Assembly: GCA_021399435.1 (NCBI GenBank)
Contig: JAJTUP010000011.1
Location: 930,001-994,000 of the forward strand
Direction: 5' to 3'
Source of the DNA: Diaporthe sp. PMI_573
Lineage: Eukaryota; Ascomycota; Sordariomycetes; Diaporthales; Diaporthaceae
Length of the DNA stretch: 64,000 nt
Shown: positions 9,888-22,157 of the stretch, piece after piece
How the letters are laid out: every line of letters begins with the position of its first letter
How positions within the stretch are numbered: the stretch's first letter is position 1
Notes under the pieces: model-generated
The model's input: the letters and a program-made list of their open reading frames with translations, nothing else
What the model was told of the DNA's origin: nothing
Database searches by the model: none
Translations under genes and position numbers: made by a program

Positions 9888-10954
9888 TCAAATCGGGCTT
9901 GAATTGAGGTCCGAGTCAAACACCACCTCCGAATTCGGGAATGCCTTGGTGATGGTGTCTATTTCAGACGGGTTAAGGGCGGATCGATTCAGCACCAGCG
10001 ACTTGATGTGAGGATTGAGGGTCCCGATGCCGAAAGACGGGTGGACGATCGTTGACCAGGTCCCTGTGTCTCCTACTGACTCGATACGCCTTAAAGACGG
10101 GAGTGCAAAGAAGACACAATACATGTAGAGTATTCCGGTGCTAGTGAAGCGAAAGTCTCGAATATTTGGCAGAAACGTTCGAGATCCAGCTTGGTTGGTC
10201 GACTCATTCTGTAGGCGGTCCGTCACTGCTGCAAAGAAGGTGTCATAGCCGGCTGTGGTTTGTCAGTAGATGAATATTGTCCGAGGCAGATCCAATGGCC
10301 ATAGAAAAAGAGCCCTCAAACGATTGCGTTTCGAGGCGACACTTGACGCCTTGAAAGTGACAAAGCCTCGAGAGAAATGCTATTCGCGGGCTGTGACTTA
10401 CTATTCACACCATTGGCGGCAATGTCTCCCGGATCGGTATTCCGGAAACAACAATCGCATTCTTTGAGGTCAAGTGACAGCAGCTGCAATTTCGTGGTGC
10501 AGTCCAGAACCCGGCACATGTCGAGACAAAAGTTGTGGTTCTCCGGCCCCGAGACATTTTCCCCGCAGAGCTCGACGCTTAGAAACACCTTTTTGATAAG
10601 TTTCGCTGGTCCTGTTCGGGAGCCGACGGTCCTGAGGAATAACCGCAAGCGTGTGTCTGTCGAAATGTGCACGATCTTGTACAGATTAGGCTTGGCGATT
10701 GAGTAAAACTTTTTGGACACTAGGCAGAATTTAGGCAAATTCTGTCGTCTTTGTACCGTCTGGTCATTTGTGGTCACGTCGGGTTCGATGGTGAGAAATT
10801 CAGAAATGATTTCCAAAAGTTCTGTTGGAAGTGCATTGAGCGTGTTCGGCTCTTCTGCGGTGTGAACAGGGTCAGACGACTCCATCGGGAACGGATTGTC
10901 CGCATCGATCGAGAGCGATCGATTTTCCCGGTGTCTCCTAATACGGTCTACCAT
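9888..10954 (-). CDS. F-box protein
   Basis: Two exons, complement(10402-10954, 9888-10252), encode 305 residues. The 149-bp intron (10253-10401) begins GTAAGT and ends with a TACTGAC branch site 12 bases before CCACAG; it is longer than its neighbours. Residues about 40-60 (LNALPTELLEIISEFL) open an F-box, followed by FCLVSKKFYSIAKPNLYKIV, the usual F-box end in fungal proteins. The rest contains leucine-rich segments (TTKLQLLSLDLKEC, HIKSLVLNRSALNPSEIDTI) consistent with a loose substrate-binding repeat domain. F-box proteins recruit substrates to SCF ubiquitin ligases. The target is unknown. An upstream 5' exon cannot be excluded because a possible acceptor (CTACAG) lies just before the ATG. 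Confidence 0.82.
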
Positions 10955-11633
10955 GAATTTCTGTAGGGGTGCAATTAATGCACAATGGCTGGGCGGGCAA
11001 AAGAATGAAAATTATCCTGCAGATATTGCAGAACGCAGGTACCAGCTGCAGTCTGCTGTCCAGATTGTCGATCGGCGCTGTTGTGGGTGGGTGTAAATTA
11101 AAGGAACAGACCCGTGGCTGTCGCGACGTAGTCCATTGTGACGATGGTGACGGGGGCAGTATCGGCGAGGGGAAGGAGCTGGCCAAGGGTGCTGACCTGA
11201 AGTCGTGAACCAACCTGGTCGAAATCCCCACACCAATCCGGGGCTGGTCAAGGGATTTATTTACTCGTCAACTCGTGTTCGCCCTTCCTAGGTCTCCGTA
11301 GACTGAGGCCGCTTCCTTCTCACGCCCGCCTCTAACCTTACTTGCCTCCAGATCATGACCGTGCGCCAGTCCCGAGGTCACCGCACGCAGCCTTGCGAGT
11401 AGCTCTACGCCCACGATAATATCTTGATTGGATTCCACAATAGGGATCTGCGCCGGATGATCTCAACTGTACTCGGGCCGCCGGCGCTGTCAAGTCCTCG
11501 ATTGGACGGCTCTACCAGCAGACTAAGACCGTCAGCCTGTCGTGACGGATATACCAAAAAGAGGATTAAGTGAGTAAACTACCCCCAGAATAGGATTCTG
11601 CCACGGCGGGATAGCTCCGGCTGCTCGGCGGTC
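10955..11633. other. Intergenic region with one short open stretch
   Basis: Most of this looks non-coding. On the minus strand about 11270-11460 there is an ATG-less open stretch of some 60 codons (reading IVGVELLARLRAVTSGLAHG) that looks mildly protein-like and may be an exon or gene remnant. It could not be connected to either neighbour. Confidence 0.35.
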
Positions 11634-12836
11634 TTATTTTCGACACTTGTGTCGAAGGGTCCTCATCGGCATGTAGTATTTTCCACAGCGGCGGCAATAT
11701 TCCAAGTCGCATAATGCAAACGTCTCTTTCTCCCAGTTTGGGTTTTCCGTAGAGTCCCAAATGTCTAGGAGGCCATTCATCCTCGAAATCTCTAAATTTC
11801 CATCAAGATCCGACAGGTTCGACCTCGAGTGCGGGCGATCACCGGTCGTGTTTTGTGTGGACCTTGTGCGCGTAGGGCTGACTAGTTGGGCACTATGATC
11901 GCGTGCCTGTGGCCGATGGCTGTGGCCAAGTTTTCGAGGATACGTGGCATGCGATGCCCGCCTGCCGTGGCCACTGTGCTTTCTAGAGTTGGCGCGAGGG
12001 CCGGGGGAAGGAGTGGTTGGCCTCGAGACCTGTGTTTCCTGTGGACGGGACAAACCGCTTCGATCGCGGCTCTCGTATCGGTACCTTTCCGAGTCGTTCT
12101 TTCCGTCACGACTAGGCTTCCAGGGAGATGTCAAGAAGTCTCGGGACATCCTTTTGGCTGACTGTAAAATCCCCTCCACCGGCGGTCGACTTTGACGCCG
12201 CCGGGAGGTGGCTCGAAGAAAGCCTCGCTTTGGTGTCGAGGGTCCGAGCGAGCGGTGTGGCTCGTTGCCTGCGCCAGCTCGTTCTTCGCTCCGTAGTCGT
12301 GTGCTGTGGGATCGTTGGTGCCGCTTCCTGCCTCGAGGCTCTCGATCGTGACACTCGGTTGGTGGCATTTGCTGGTCTTCTGTTGCCTGGTGGTATGGGG
12401 GCGTCGCCTGCCACGAGTGTAGTGGATTCGCTTCGGAGCTAGGACCACTCCAGGATCATTAGCGGAAAGATTCTAGGGTGGTTCAAGGAGTACCTTACTT
12501 GTCTTGAAGCTGATGGCCGCGGTCCTGAGTTAGCGGGACGGAGGACCGCGTGCCGTAGTATCCAGGCTGGAGGTGTTGGGAAGCAGGAGCGTAGTGATCC
12601 ATGTCTGCATTACCAGAAACGTGAAATCCGCGATGTCGTAGTGCGTGATGGTGGTAGAATCCGTTTGCGTCGTAGTATGTGGTTGGTGCTGAACCTGCTG
12701 GAGGCATCGGCGGCGGCGGCGAGCTGAAAGTGTGGTAGGTTGGTTGGTGAATTAGCTGGAAGGGCGACGCCATCACATGCTGAAACTGTGGATTTCGCCA
12801 GCCTCGAGGGCGAAGGTGATCAAGAGCAGGGTTCAT
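11634..12836 (-). CDS. Hypothetical basic low-complexity protein with C-terminal Cys/His knuckle
   Basis: Two exons, complement(12499-12836, 11634-12438), with a 60-bp intron (12439-12498; AA/GTAAGG to GGTCCTAG), encode 380 residues. The N-terminal 115 residues are rich in Pro, His, Tyr and Gln (SSPPPPMPPAGSAP). The middle (about 130-310) is very basic and rich in Arg and Ser (RSHSTRLRSEER, SRPTTPSPGPRANSRKHSG), as in disordered nuclear or RNA-associated proteins. The last 35 residues are ordered-looking and contain C-x7-C-x2-C spacing followed by H-x-C near the end (LCDLEYCRRCGKYY, LRHKCRK), a likely small zinc knuckle. I recognise no named family. Codon reading across the splice is smooth. 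Confidence 0.72.
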
Positions 12837-13304
12837 GATGCTGCATGCGATGTGACGAATGGCTTTGTGAGCCCTGTTGAAGGTAGAACTGAACAGGAAA
12901 CTGAACAGAGGTTGATGGGGTTGGTGTGGGAAGCAAACACTCTTTCCAAAATTGTGACAAGAGTCAGGACAAACAGGTGTGGCTAACGCTGCGCTGCTCT
13001 TTGTGCGTTTGTTTCGGAACTGGACTCGACGTCAGTATGGGTTAGCTGCCTTGATGATGCTGAAATCCGTGCATGGGAGTGACCCCCAGGTGCCCAAGTG
13101 CGACTGCCATTTTGGACAGTCAAAAAAGCTCATCTGCGGTGTTGACAGCTGTGCCGCCCCTGAAGATTTTACAGACACTAGCAAGACACACTGGAAAGAC
13201 AAGACACAAACACGTTTCCGACATTGCAGGCAAGGGTCTTGGCCCCTCATCAATTGCACCCCCGACTAACGAAGCAATTACAGGATAACAGTAACCAGGA
13301 ATTC
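12837..13304. other. Intergenic region
   Basis: This lies between the upstream side of the 11634-12836 gene and the 3' end of the aspartic protease gene. No coding sequence or repeat was recognised. Confidence 0.5.
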
Positions 13305-14517
13305 CTAGATGTGCTCGGGTCGGTACTCGTCCTTCAACGCCCCGATCCCGATCCTCGCCTTGTACGTCGACGGCTCGAACCCACCAAAGTCGTGCACCGT
13401 GTAGTGCATCTGCAAGAAGTCGGACCCGAACAGGAACAGACCGTCGGAACCGCTGGGGTCGAATGGCGGCCAGCAGTACTTGTCCTCGCCCGTCGCAAAC
13501 CCAGGCTTCTTGAGCATGTCGCCCGTGAGGACGATCGTGCTCGGGTTGATGCCGTCGCCGATGTTGAACTCGATCGACCACGCGTCCGTGAACTCGGTGC
13601 AGAGCGGGATGTAGCCGCCGCCGATGATGGCCGTCCAGTTCATGCCGATGCTCGCATAGATGTCGTCGATCAACGGGTCCGGCACCGAGATCCGCCCTGC
13701 GCCCGTGTCGAACACTCCCCACGCGCCCGAGAGGGTGACGGTGGACTGCGTCTTGTTGGGCGTCGTGCCGACGGCATACAACATGTTGACGCGCCACAGC
13801 TGGGCGCGCTCGTCGGGCAGGGACAGGTCGGTCCAGATGAGATCGCCATCGACGTATGTCTCCTCGTGCGAGCCGCCCAGCGTGAGCCTTCCCTCGCCGG
13901 CGCTGTCGCCCGTGCTCTCCAACTCGGTACCATAGTAGAGGCCGAACCGAGGCTCGTCCAGCTTGCCCGACCACAGGAGCGTTTCCACCAACGTCGTCGT
14001 GTTCGCGTCCGAGATCGTGCTGAAGGCCAGGCCCAGGAACCCGTCGGCAGGGATGTTGAACCAGGAGGACTGGAAGGCCTCCAGGAAGCTCTGCGTCCAG
14101 ACCGTCTCAGGGGCGGAGGGGAAGGTGAAGACGTCCTCCATCCCGACACCAGCCGTCACGCCACCCAGATATTCAATCGAACCATACGCGCCTGTGGCGT
14201 TGGCGGTCGACGACGTCGTCTCGTTGTACCCTGTCCGGTTGAACCCGCTGTTGTTGGGGCAGAGGGCTGTTCCATCGCACTCCGCGGCGACCATCCAAGT
14301 CGTCGAGCTTCCGCTGTCGAACATCAGGGTGTGCGTGACAGGGGGCGTTCCAACCTCCACATCAACCACCGACTGGACTGCACGTCAGCACGTCCTCATC
14401 CTCATGAGGGCATCTCGTGGTATCACTCACGTAGCCGTTCTTCAGCCATATCGGAAGGTCAAGCACCGCTGAGAGTGCTCCTGGCAAGCAAGCCAGCGAG
14501 AGAAGTGCGGCCGACAT
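13305..14517 (-). CDS. Secreted pepsin-like aspartic protease (family A1)
   Basis: Two exons, complement(14431-14517, 13305-14372), with a 58-bp intron (14373-14430), encode 384 residues. The chosen start at 14517 begins a clean signal peptide (MSAALLSLACLPGALSA); the same frame is open to 14607, but that extension is charged. The two catalytic aspartates are in FDSGSSTTWM (D48) and GVFDTGAGRI (D251), and the C-terminal GLFLFGSDFLQMHYTVHDFG is the usual A1 ending. The first motif is DSGSS rather than the commoner DTGSS. There is little room for a propeptide between the signal and the first motif, which is short for pepsin-type zymogens. Several NxT/S glycosylation sites are present. No GPI signal is visible. 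Confidence 0.93.
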
Positions 14518-15705
14518 TCTGCACGAGCGAGTGGGGTGTCCGGCCCAAAAACGAGAGACGTTCAGCGTTGAGAGCTGATGAGCGCGGGAGAGAACATCTT
14601 CTGCCACGCTGCGGCCAGCGGGCTATGTTATAGGAAGCAGGCGTTCATCCCATGTTGCCATCCCGACGTTGGGGGTGGGTTCATTTCGGGGCGGGTAAGC
14701 CGAAGTGGCAGGTGGCATCCCCGCCCGACGAGGGTGGTCGCTCCACGATGATGCTATTTGTTCATGCAGTCTCCACTTACAGCGGTTGGCTTTTTTTCTT
14801 AGCAGCATGTCAACACGAGGATTTCGTATTAAGGGGCACTATCCATGAGGTCGAAAGCGACGGTGACCAAAAATTCCGCGTTGTTTGTCTAAATAGTGTA
14901 CATTTCTGGTCCACTAGTGACCCCAGCTCTACCGATGGCAGTGCCGAGAATTGCCGTTCAGAGAGGCGAGCACATGGAGGCCAGCGCCAGTGGGAGTATA
15001 GATCGGTGGAGCTGCAGTGGGTGCGTGCCAAGGACGTAGTGTCTAGTTCTCCCGGCACAGCCCCTGAGCAGCAGATCAACGACGTTTACTTAACCTTAAA
15101 CCTTGTTTTGTCCAGACGACGTTCCTCAATCACCAGACTCCAAACTTTGGCTGGTAGCTCGGTCTTATGTAGTCTCGCTCTGCACTACAGTACCATGGCT
15201 CGAGGCGGGTGGACAGCTCGCTGGATTTCTGTGGCCTTGAAATTCTTATCAGAGCTCCAGTAGACGAACCATCTCTGCCAAGCACGTGTTGATCTCTGCC
15301 CATGTTTGGAAGATCATGGACTTGAATAGGCGGAATTGTCGCGGGAAACTTCTCCATGGTTTTCAGATGCTTGGGCAGTATGGGCCGTACTTTTTAATTA
15401 ATTACCTGCCCTCTTGACCCTTTTCTCGTCCGCCGTAAACACAGAGCTCAGACCGCCTGGCAACAATTGACACCGACCGAAAAGGCCTCAGAAATCTAAA
15501 TCTAGACATTGGCCAGGACAAAATCGGAATTACTGTGCATGAAATCATCTCTCTGCTTCTACATAATGCTAAGACAGACCAATTGGCAGGCGTTGACGGC
15601 CAAGCTCTTATGCCGACCCAAAATTACACGCTGGGGTGGTATAGCAACTGGAGTAGTCAGCGACGAAAGCCAACCTTTAAGAACCTTGCTAACACTCACC
15701 TTCAC
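14518..15705. other. Intergenic region, no gene seen
   Basis: About 1.2 kb. A 203-codon open frame on the plus strand (14652-15263) has no domain motif, no homopolymer-free codon pattern like real neighbours, and no recognisable start context, so I left it out. Confidence 0.45.
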
Positions 15706-16559
15706 TCAGCGGAAGGCCAGCAGACGGCTGCCGTCCGTCAGGCCACGGATGCCCGTCTGCACGTTGCTGAAGCGAGTGTAGCCACAGCTCTCGCTCTCAA
15801 AGTGGTTGATTATGGCGGCGAGGGTGACGAACTCCTTGCGGCACTTTGGGCAGTGGTACAGATTCTGCTGATCTAAGCACAGAGTTGTCAGCACCATCGA
15901 GCAACACACATAAACAGAGAGACAAAGAGAGCAGACTCACGGGCAGGTGATTGGAGGTGCTGGTTCAGGCTGTGGAGCTGACCGAAGGTGCGGTTGCAGA
16001 GGTAGCACTCGTAGGCGCCCGTGTAGGGGTTCCAGGTCCTGCCGGTGGCCTCGAACGAGTCCGAGCCCGTCCAGCCGATGAACTTCTTGGAGATGACGCC
16101 GGAGGGGTCCTTTTTGCGGACGATCTGGTAGACGAGGTCGCGGTCCATGCACTTGGCCTTGGGGCACGCGCTGCTCTCGACGTGGTGGACGAGGCCCGTG
16201 GCGGTGGTGAAGCTGCGCTTGCAGAAGGGGCAGGTGACGGAGGAGCCCATGTGGGCGGCCGAGCGGAGGTGCTGCTTGATGTTGTTCAGGTTCATGAAGG
16301 TGCGGTCGCAGTCGGCGCAGTAGTGGTGGTCCTCGATCTCGTGCTCCTCGCACATCGACTCGGTCTCGTACGTCTCGTCGCAGCAGGAGCACTCATAGTC
16401 GAAGTGGTTCTTGTCATACTTGTGTTGCCACTGGGCACGTGATGAGTTGAAGCGTCGATAGCACAAGTTACAATCGTACGACATGATGGGGGTGAATTCG
16501 CAGCTGGAGGTCTGCGTTCGTCCGTTTTGTTGACTTGTTATCGCTGGGCAGGAAGTCAA
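15706..16559 (-). CDS. C2H2 zinc-finger protein, six fingers
   Basis: Two exons, complement(15941-16559, 15706-15872), with a 68-bp intron (15873-15940), encode up to 261 residues. An in-frame ATG at 16484 (MSYDCNLCYRRF) starts directly at the first finger and would give 236 residues. Six Cys2-His2 or Cys2-His-Cys units follow: CNLCYRRF, CSCCDETY, CADCDRTF, CPFCKRSF, CYLCNRTF and CPKCRKEF; the fourth and sixth end in C instead of the second H. The splice joins SPAH to QQNLYHC and restores the last finger exactly. Spacing between fingers is irregular and linkers are not TGEKP, so RNA or protein binding is as likely as sequence-specific DNA binding. Confidence 0.85.
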
Positions 16560-17065
16560 AAGATGATGGCCGATTGCGGAGAAATTGGGCGATGCCGACA
16601 GTCACGGAAAGACGAAAGCCAAAAGCCAAGATCAAATGCAGTGGCTTTTACAGTCTCAGTGATGACAGAGGTTGAGCGAGATGCTGCTCGCCGTCTTATC
16701 GTGTTGCGTCGTTGGGATGCTGTCGTTGTGAAGAAGGCCTGGAGGTGGGGCACGGCGGGGCACGGCGGGGCCGACAAACCAGATCCATGGATGCACCCTT
16801 TGCAGCTGCACCTGTGCCATGAAATGCAATCGATAAAGAAAATGGCTGCATGTTTCAAAAATCAAGTATGTACATCTGTACCAAGCATGTAGATGGGCTT
16901 CGTTTCGGGCAGTGCACCCTAGCATTCTAGCATTAAAGTGTCCCACTCCGCTCAACTCTGACTTTAGCATTCACTTCTTTACATGCGCCCCGGTGGCATC
17001 TCAAGCTGAATCTCTGCCGAAAGTGAAACCACCAGGCAGGCTCCAGGTACCAGCGGACACGGCTG
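16560..17065. other. Intergenic region
   Basis: This holds the promoter side of the zinc-finger gene and the 3' flank of the ankyrin/CorA-like locus. It contains a short direct duplication of GGGGCACGGC near 16748-16768. No gene is supported. Confidence 0.5.
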
Positions 17066-20000
17066 TTACTTAGAAGTAGCGACATTCGAAATGCCTGTCG
17101 GTATTCTCCCCAGATATTGCGAAACAGATTGCATACTTCTTGAGCTTGTCTTCTGGATCAAGATATACATCACGCTCACGGAAAATGTTGCAAAAACACA
17201 CCAAGCTATGTGAGACGCGTTAGTACTATATCTGTAAAGATGAAGAATATGTGTCTAGAGTTGAGAACATACCGGAACCTTGTACAACTTGATTCACTGT
17301 CCATGTTCCTTCTGGAGGAGTGAAAGACTCGATCTGCAGCGCAAAAAGGGCTGTGACGAAGGAAAGAGGCGTCTAATCGCTATCAATATCCGCGAATGAG
17401 GTCCACAGGTATGCAAGGTGGATAGGGTTTGATTCAACTTACGAAAAACACCGTCAGCCATGTAAAGACTGTAAGATTACGGCTCAGATCGTAGGACTTG
17501 ATAGCGTTCTCGGTCCCAGCTTGCCCATAGAGAAGGTCTGTTAGGGTCTTGGTCTAGTGAAAGGGAGCATTGATCAGTCTGTACGTTCCAAGTCCAACCC
17601 TGTGGGTGCTGAAAGGATGGGAATTGTGTGACATACCTTCTCTCTGAGCATGTCCGCATCTTGCTCGATTTTGTTCACAAGAGAAAACACCCCATTCTGG
17701 AAAAGGTCATCCCGGGAGTGAGTTGGTTTGCAGCAGAACTCCATTGACACTTCTCTTCCAATGTTTGACGGGGTTTCTTGGCGTCACCCGCGACAGATTT
17801 CGTGTCAGGAGACCGACTCTTGGTTTGAGCCTCATCTGCTGTGTGTAGCTCGTTCCAAATACTGAGCTGATACTCCAGGACTCCCTTGACCGTGCCTATC
17901 TCATCGAGAACGTCGTCTAAATTGATTAGGCACTCCGTAGCCCGCTTTGTGTAATCAGCAAACGTTTCATCTGCTTTCCCTTGACTCTTCTTGAATTCCT
18001 GGTAAATCTTGTCGACTTCTCGCCACTATTGACAGTAGTAAGTCTCTGCTTCCTATAGCACCAGAGCGTGCTTAGTGACGAAAGGTTCAAAAACTTACTA
18101 TGCGCATAACTTCCCTGCTAAATACCTTGAGATATGTAACTGTATCCACCGGCTTCTGCATCGGTGAACTAGAATTATGCGAGCCTTTTGATGATTCACC
18201 GGTTTCAAGCAGGTCTGACGGGATGTGAGCTTGGAACTTTAACGATTCCTCCACAATTTTATGGAAGAGCCGTTTGGATCCAAATCTTTGCCGAGGGCGC
18301 TTCTCTACCATCTTTCGAAGCATGTCGAAGAACTGAGAATGTCCAGGCGTAGTGTTCCAGCGCTCAGGATACGAGGTTATCAAGACATCTGCGCGATTTC
18401 CCATTCTTGTCAGTGGTTCGGAAGTTCTTCAAACAGTGCGATTTGGCGTCTTAAAATTTGCCAAACCTGTCAATCGTAGGGCGCTCACCACCAAGTTTGA
18501 ACAGCCACAGCTGTGAAACGACAAGAATAAGTCGATTAAATCTCGGGTCCAGTTCGGGCTGTGGTTGGCTTTCCATGTCAAAGGCCTCGGTGCCGACAGT
18601 TGATGATCGCTCGCGCGTGGCGCCTGGGAACCAATTCCGCAGACGGGAAGCGAAATTGATTGCATGTCTATGCAGCCGCGAGTGACTTGTTTGGCCATGA
18701 TGACTGTCGAACCATCTTGAAAGAACTTGATTCCAGTTGTATTTCTCCAGCCATTTCCCTGAGAGAACCATGTCGGCGTATTCGTCTAGCGTCCGAGCAG
18801 GGTGCATACCAACACTTGCGTGGAGGTGTTTCATGCGTTTAATGTGCTCTTCATTGATTGATAGGCATTTGTCTTTCGTCAAATTGGCTGGTACATTCCA
18901 AGACTCGAAGGCGTTTGTGAATCCAGGTCCAAGAATATCGATATCTATCATTGGAATCTTGGCCAGCGAATGGGTGAGCGTGGAATCTTGATGGAAATTG
19001 TGCAAAGGACTTCAGACCAAACTTACCACCAGAGCGATGTAATTCTTGTCATTTCTCTTTCGGAAAAATGTCTCCGCCAGTCTATGTCGATTAAGGGGTG
19101 TCCGACTAATGAATTCAAATGCATTCCGGGCATAGCCAAGATATTCTCGGCCTTTGATCGGATCATGGTTGAAGAAGTTTCTGCATAGGCGCTGTGGTAT
19201 TGTGAAATGTCATGTCAGCTCTCCATAATCTGGTTTGCAAATTGAAATGGTTGTGGAGTATACAGCAGGAGTGATATACCTCGATCCATTGCTCCTATGC
19301 CAAATTTGTATCAGTGACAACGCTTCGGTAGGTTATAACACGGCTTTCAAAGGGCAAACCAGAATGACGCAAATGGTACACTCACCGAGTTGACCGGAAG
19401 ATGATGCCATAATGTTTCGTCTTGGGTTGGTGGTCTATCTCTGCTCTCGGACTCCTTGATCAATTCCTTGACTTTTGATGATTCGACTTTCCGCTGCTCC
19501 TTCTCAAGTGTCGTCAGACTACGATCGTGGGACAGCCACCTCCAACAACGGGTTTGGTTGGGCTCAACACCACTCTGTTTCGAACCTCCGGTTGATGTCT
19601 CGGGGTCTTCATCCGGTTCTTCGATTGACTGGGCGAGGACGATCTCGATCAAAATGTCTCGGGCAGTTTCTGAATTGTCTAGGTATTCCATCGCAATCTG
19701 GCCAGCGTGCTTCGGGTCTGGTGGGTTGGTTCGAGCGTTGGGGTTCACGCCTTCGTTCAATAGCTTCTCCACCATGTTCTTGTGGCCCCAAGATGCTGCG
19801 AGATGTAGGAGTGTCCAGCCATCTTCATCTACAGTATCCAAGTTGCCCTTAGCCCACCAACCCTTCAAGACAGCTTCAAACATTGGCAGGTTTCCTTTTG
19901 CGATCGTAGAACGCAGCAATTCATCGATGGATTTCTCATCATTGAATCCCTGTGTAGCCAGTATCTTCCACGTGAGCTCGTTGAGTACGTCAAACTGCTC

Positions 20001-20536
20001 CTCTGGGGGATTTTCGGACCATTCGGGGAGATGCCCTGATAGACTAGGTAGTCCAGTGGACGATTGTTGGCATTGTCCTTCATTCCCGGGGACAGCTTGA
20101 AACCCTTTTCTAGAAGCAATTTCGCAGTGTGAAGATTTGCAGATCGGCATGCCAAGCTGAAAGAAGTTTCTCCACTCTGATTCTCATTCTCGAGGTCGAT
20201 ATTCTTTTGTTCCAATAGGACCTTCACCGTCTCCATATCTCCAATAATGCATGCTAGATGCAAAGGTTTCTGAAGGCATAACCCTGTGACAACATTTTCA
20301 TCCTCAAGGTCCCGGCGAAGGATGTCCTGGGTCAGTATGTACTCGAATCTCTTGTTGTCGAATAGCCATTGTGGTGTCTCTGGGCGAAATTTGTTGAAAT
20401 CATTGACAAGGTCAGGGTGTTGATTCAATATCTCACAAACTCCTCGGGAATTATGATTGCGAATGGCATCGAACAAACGATCAAGGATGTCACCAGCCCC
20501 AGTCGGGGCGGTAGTTAGATGGGGCATGGTGGACAT
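17066..20536 (-). pseudogene. Ankyrin-repeat plus CorA-like membrane protein gene, nine exons, two frame breaks
   Basis: Exon model, complement: 19386-20536, 19280-19294, 19027-19191, 18489-18957, 18099-18388, 17637-18025, 17443-17553, 17273-17372, 17066-17205. All eight introns are GT-AG and phases match at every join. The first exon carries ankyrin repeats (KPLHLACIIGDMETVKVLLE; GWTLLHLAASWGHKNMVEKLL). The middle reads VSQLWLFKLGDVLITSYPERW, and the end has two hydrophobic helices around FTPLSFVTALFALQIESF and WCVFATFSVSVMYILI, the layout of fungal ankyrin/CorA-like proteins of unknown role. Exon 1 (1151 bases) and exon 6 (389 bases) are each one base short of a whole number of codons. Frame changes fall near 20010-20045 and within about 17690-17790. 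Without unseen introns or sequence errors, the full protein cannot be made. Confidence 0.75.
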
Positions 20537-22157
20537 TCTTCAAGACGGTTCAAAACGGAAAGAGTTAAAGGAAGCACTGGCCTATGCGTGCGGGAGCTGA
20601 TTGGAAGCAGTGAATTCCTTGAGGACTGGAGTGTTTCACAGCGCTGCCTAAGGACTCATAGCTTTATATCTGACTGCAAGCTCTGCGTCTTCCACTTTAC
20701 AACATGTCTGGAAAAAGCAATGAATCTCAGGTCTTCTTTGATGCCATGCCTCTTGTGGCCCAAGTAGCGAAGCTGAAGCCCGCGCCAAGGATTCGTTGCA
20801 ACAAGCATCGGGCTGAAAGCAGGACCCGCATATCCAATGTGATTGATCCATATCTGCTGACCGCCGCCAATTACTTATTGTGTAACTGAGACTGATCTAC
20901 GGACAGCCATGTCTAAGCCAAGAGCTTCCGACCCGACCGAATCTGAGCGATCGATGGGGCCCTGCAAGTGATAGATGATCTTTTTTGTGCAACAGCAAAT
21001 CACCATGCTTTCAGCCTGAGCAACACGCCTCAGCCGCAATCCAGGGTCGGCAGACACGTTGATTGCTGAGCTGAATGGAAAGTGGGTCAAGGCTGTCAGC
21101 CAAGGCGTAAATATTGCTGCTGGAATACTCACTGGTCAAGAAAGCTCCATGCGTGGTTCGCGTATGTACGCACTCTAGGAAAGTAGTTACGGTTAATTCC
21201 GTTTGCTGTGGTCAGAGAGATCGGTATGAATAAGTGGACTAAACCGATAACATTCTCAGCCACTTAAGCCTTTGGTATCCCCAGCTCTCGGCAATGCCAA
21301 TATATCCACCAAGTGATGAGTACCTGTATAGGAATGGACATTACCGAGCTACCGGTATCGGTCGCCACACCTGGCCAAGAAAGTTTGCCTCGACGACGAC
21401 TGTCAGGTCACACAAGGAGATCTTGAACACCAGATGCATGTATGTGCAGGAATGTGATGATTTGGCACAGACATGTTGTCATCAGGCAGTGATCTGTGCC
21501 TTTCAGATAGTCCAGAGCCGCTCAGGATCCATGTATCATGCGCCGGAGGCCATCCGAGCTTGGTTGTCCAAAGATAAGGACACTTTCGCAGTCGTTCAAT
21601 CGCCGACCATGTCGTTGATGCCACCACAGTGTATCTGAGTGCATACACAGGTTGGCCACCTACCCAGGTAGACCAACATCTTTCCGACGAGCCCACCCAG
21701 CACTGTCCATCGCCATGTAGACCCTGCACCGGCGATATAGACTGCTTGTTTGCGCACGCTCCTGCGCCGTAGGTCTAGAAACGGAAATGAAGAGACGGAG
21801 AAGGAGAGGAGGGAGGAAGTGGACTGCTAGTTCACTTCGGCGGTGTCATTTGACCTGGGACGGAGATGCCAGAGACAGAGATGAGAGGAAAATTGATCTG
21901 CTCGCCCAGATTTGTTGAGCATTTCTTCGGGAGGTGAAGTCTCTATCTTGTTAGATCTCTCAGGTCTGAAGGTTGCATATTCTTCTAGTTGATTGCACGG
22001 AGTGTAATTTTAGACCAGTTGGTTCTTGTGTGCCAGATATCCCCATTCGCCGTCTCGCTTTGCGCTCTCTTCTGAATCCGTCAACTTTTGGCCAAGCATT
22101 CAAGATGTGGATTGTGCCCATGCTTTGGGGCCTCGTTGCAAGGACCCAGACCTTTCG
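20537..22157. other. Intergenic region, no gene seen
   Basis: About 1.6 kb without recognisable coding sequence, apart from short unmotivated frames. The stretch near 21790-21830 is purine-rich. Nothing else was identified. Confidence 0.45.

Noticed and set aside
13224..14633. 469-codon plus-strand open frame
   Set aside because: It is antisense to the aspartic protease gene, whose catalytic motifs and splice are clear. The frame is a GC-rich shadow.
14652..15263. 203-codon plus-strand open frame in an intergenic region
   Set aside because: No family motif and composition typical of random sequence; not supported by any neighbour or splice.
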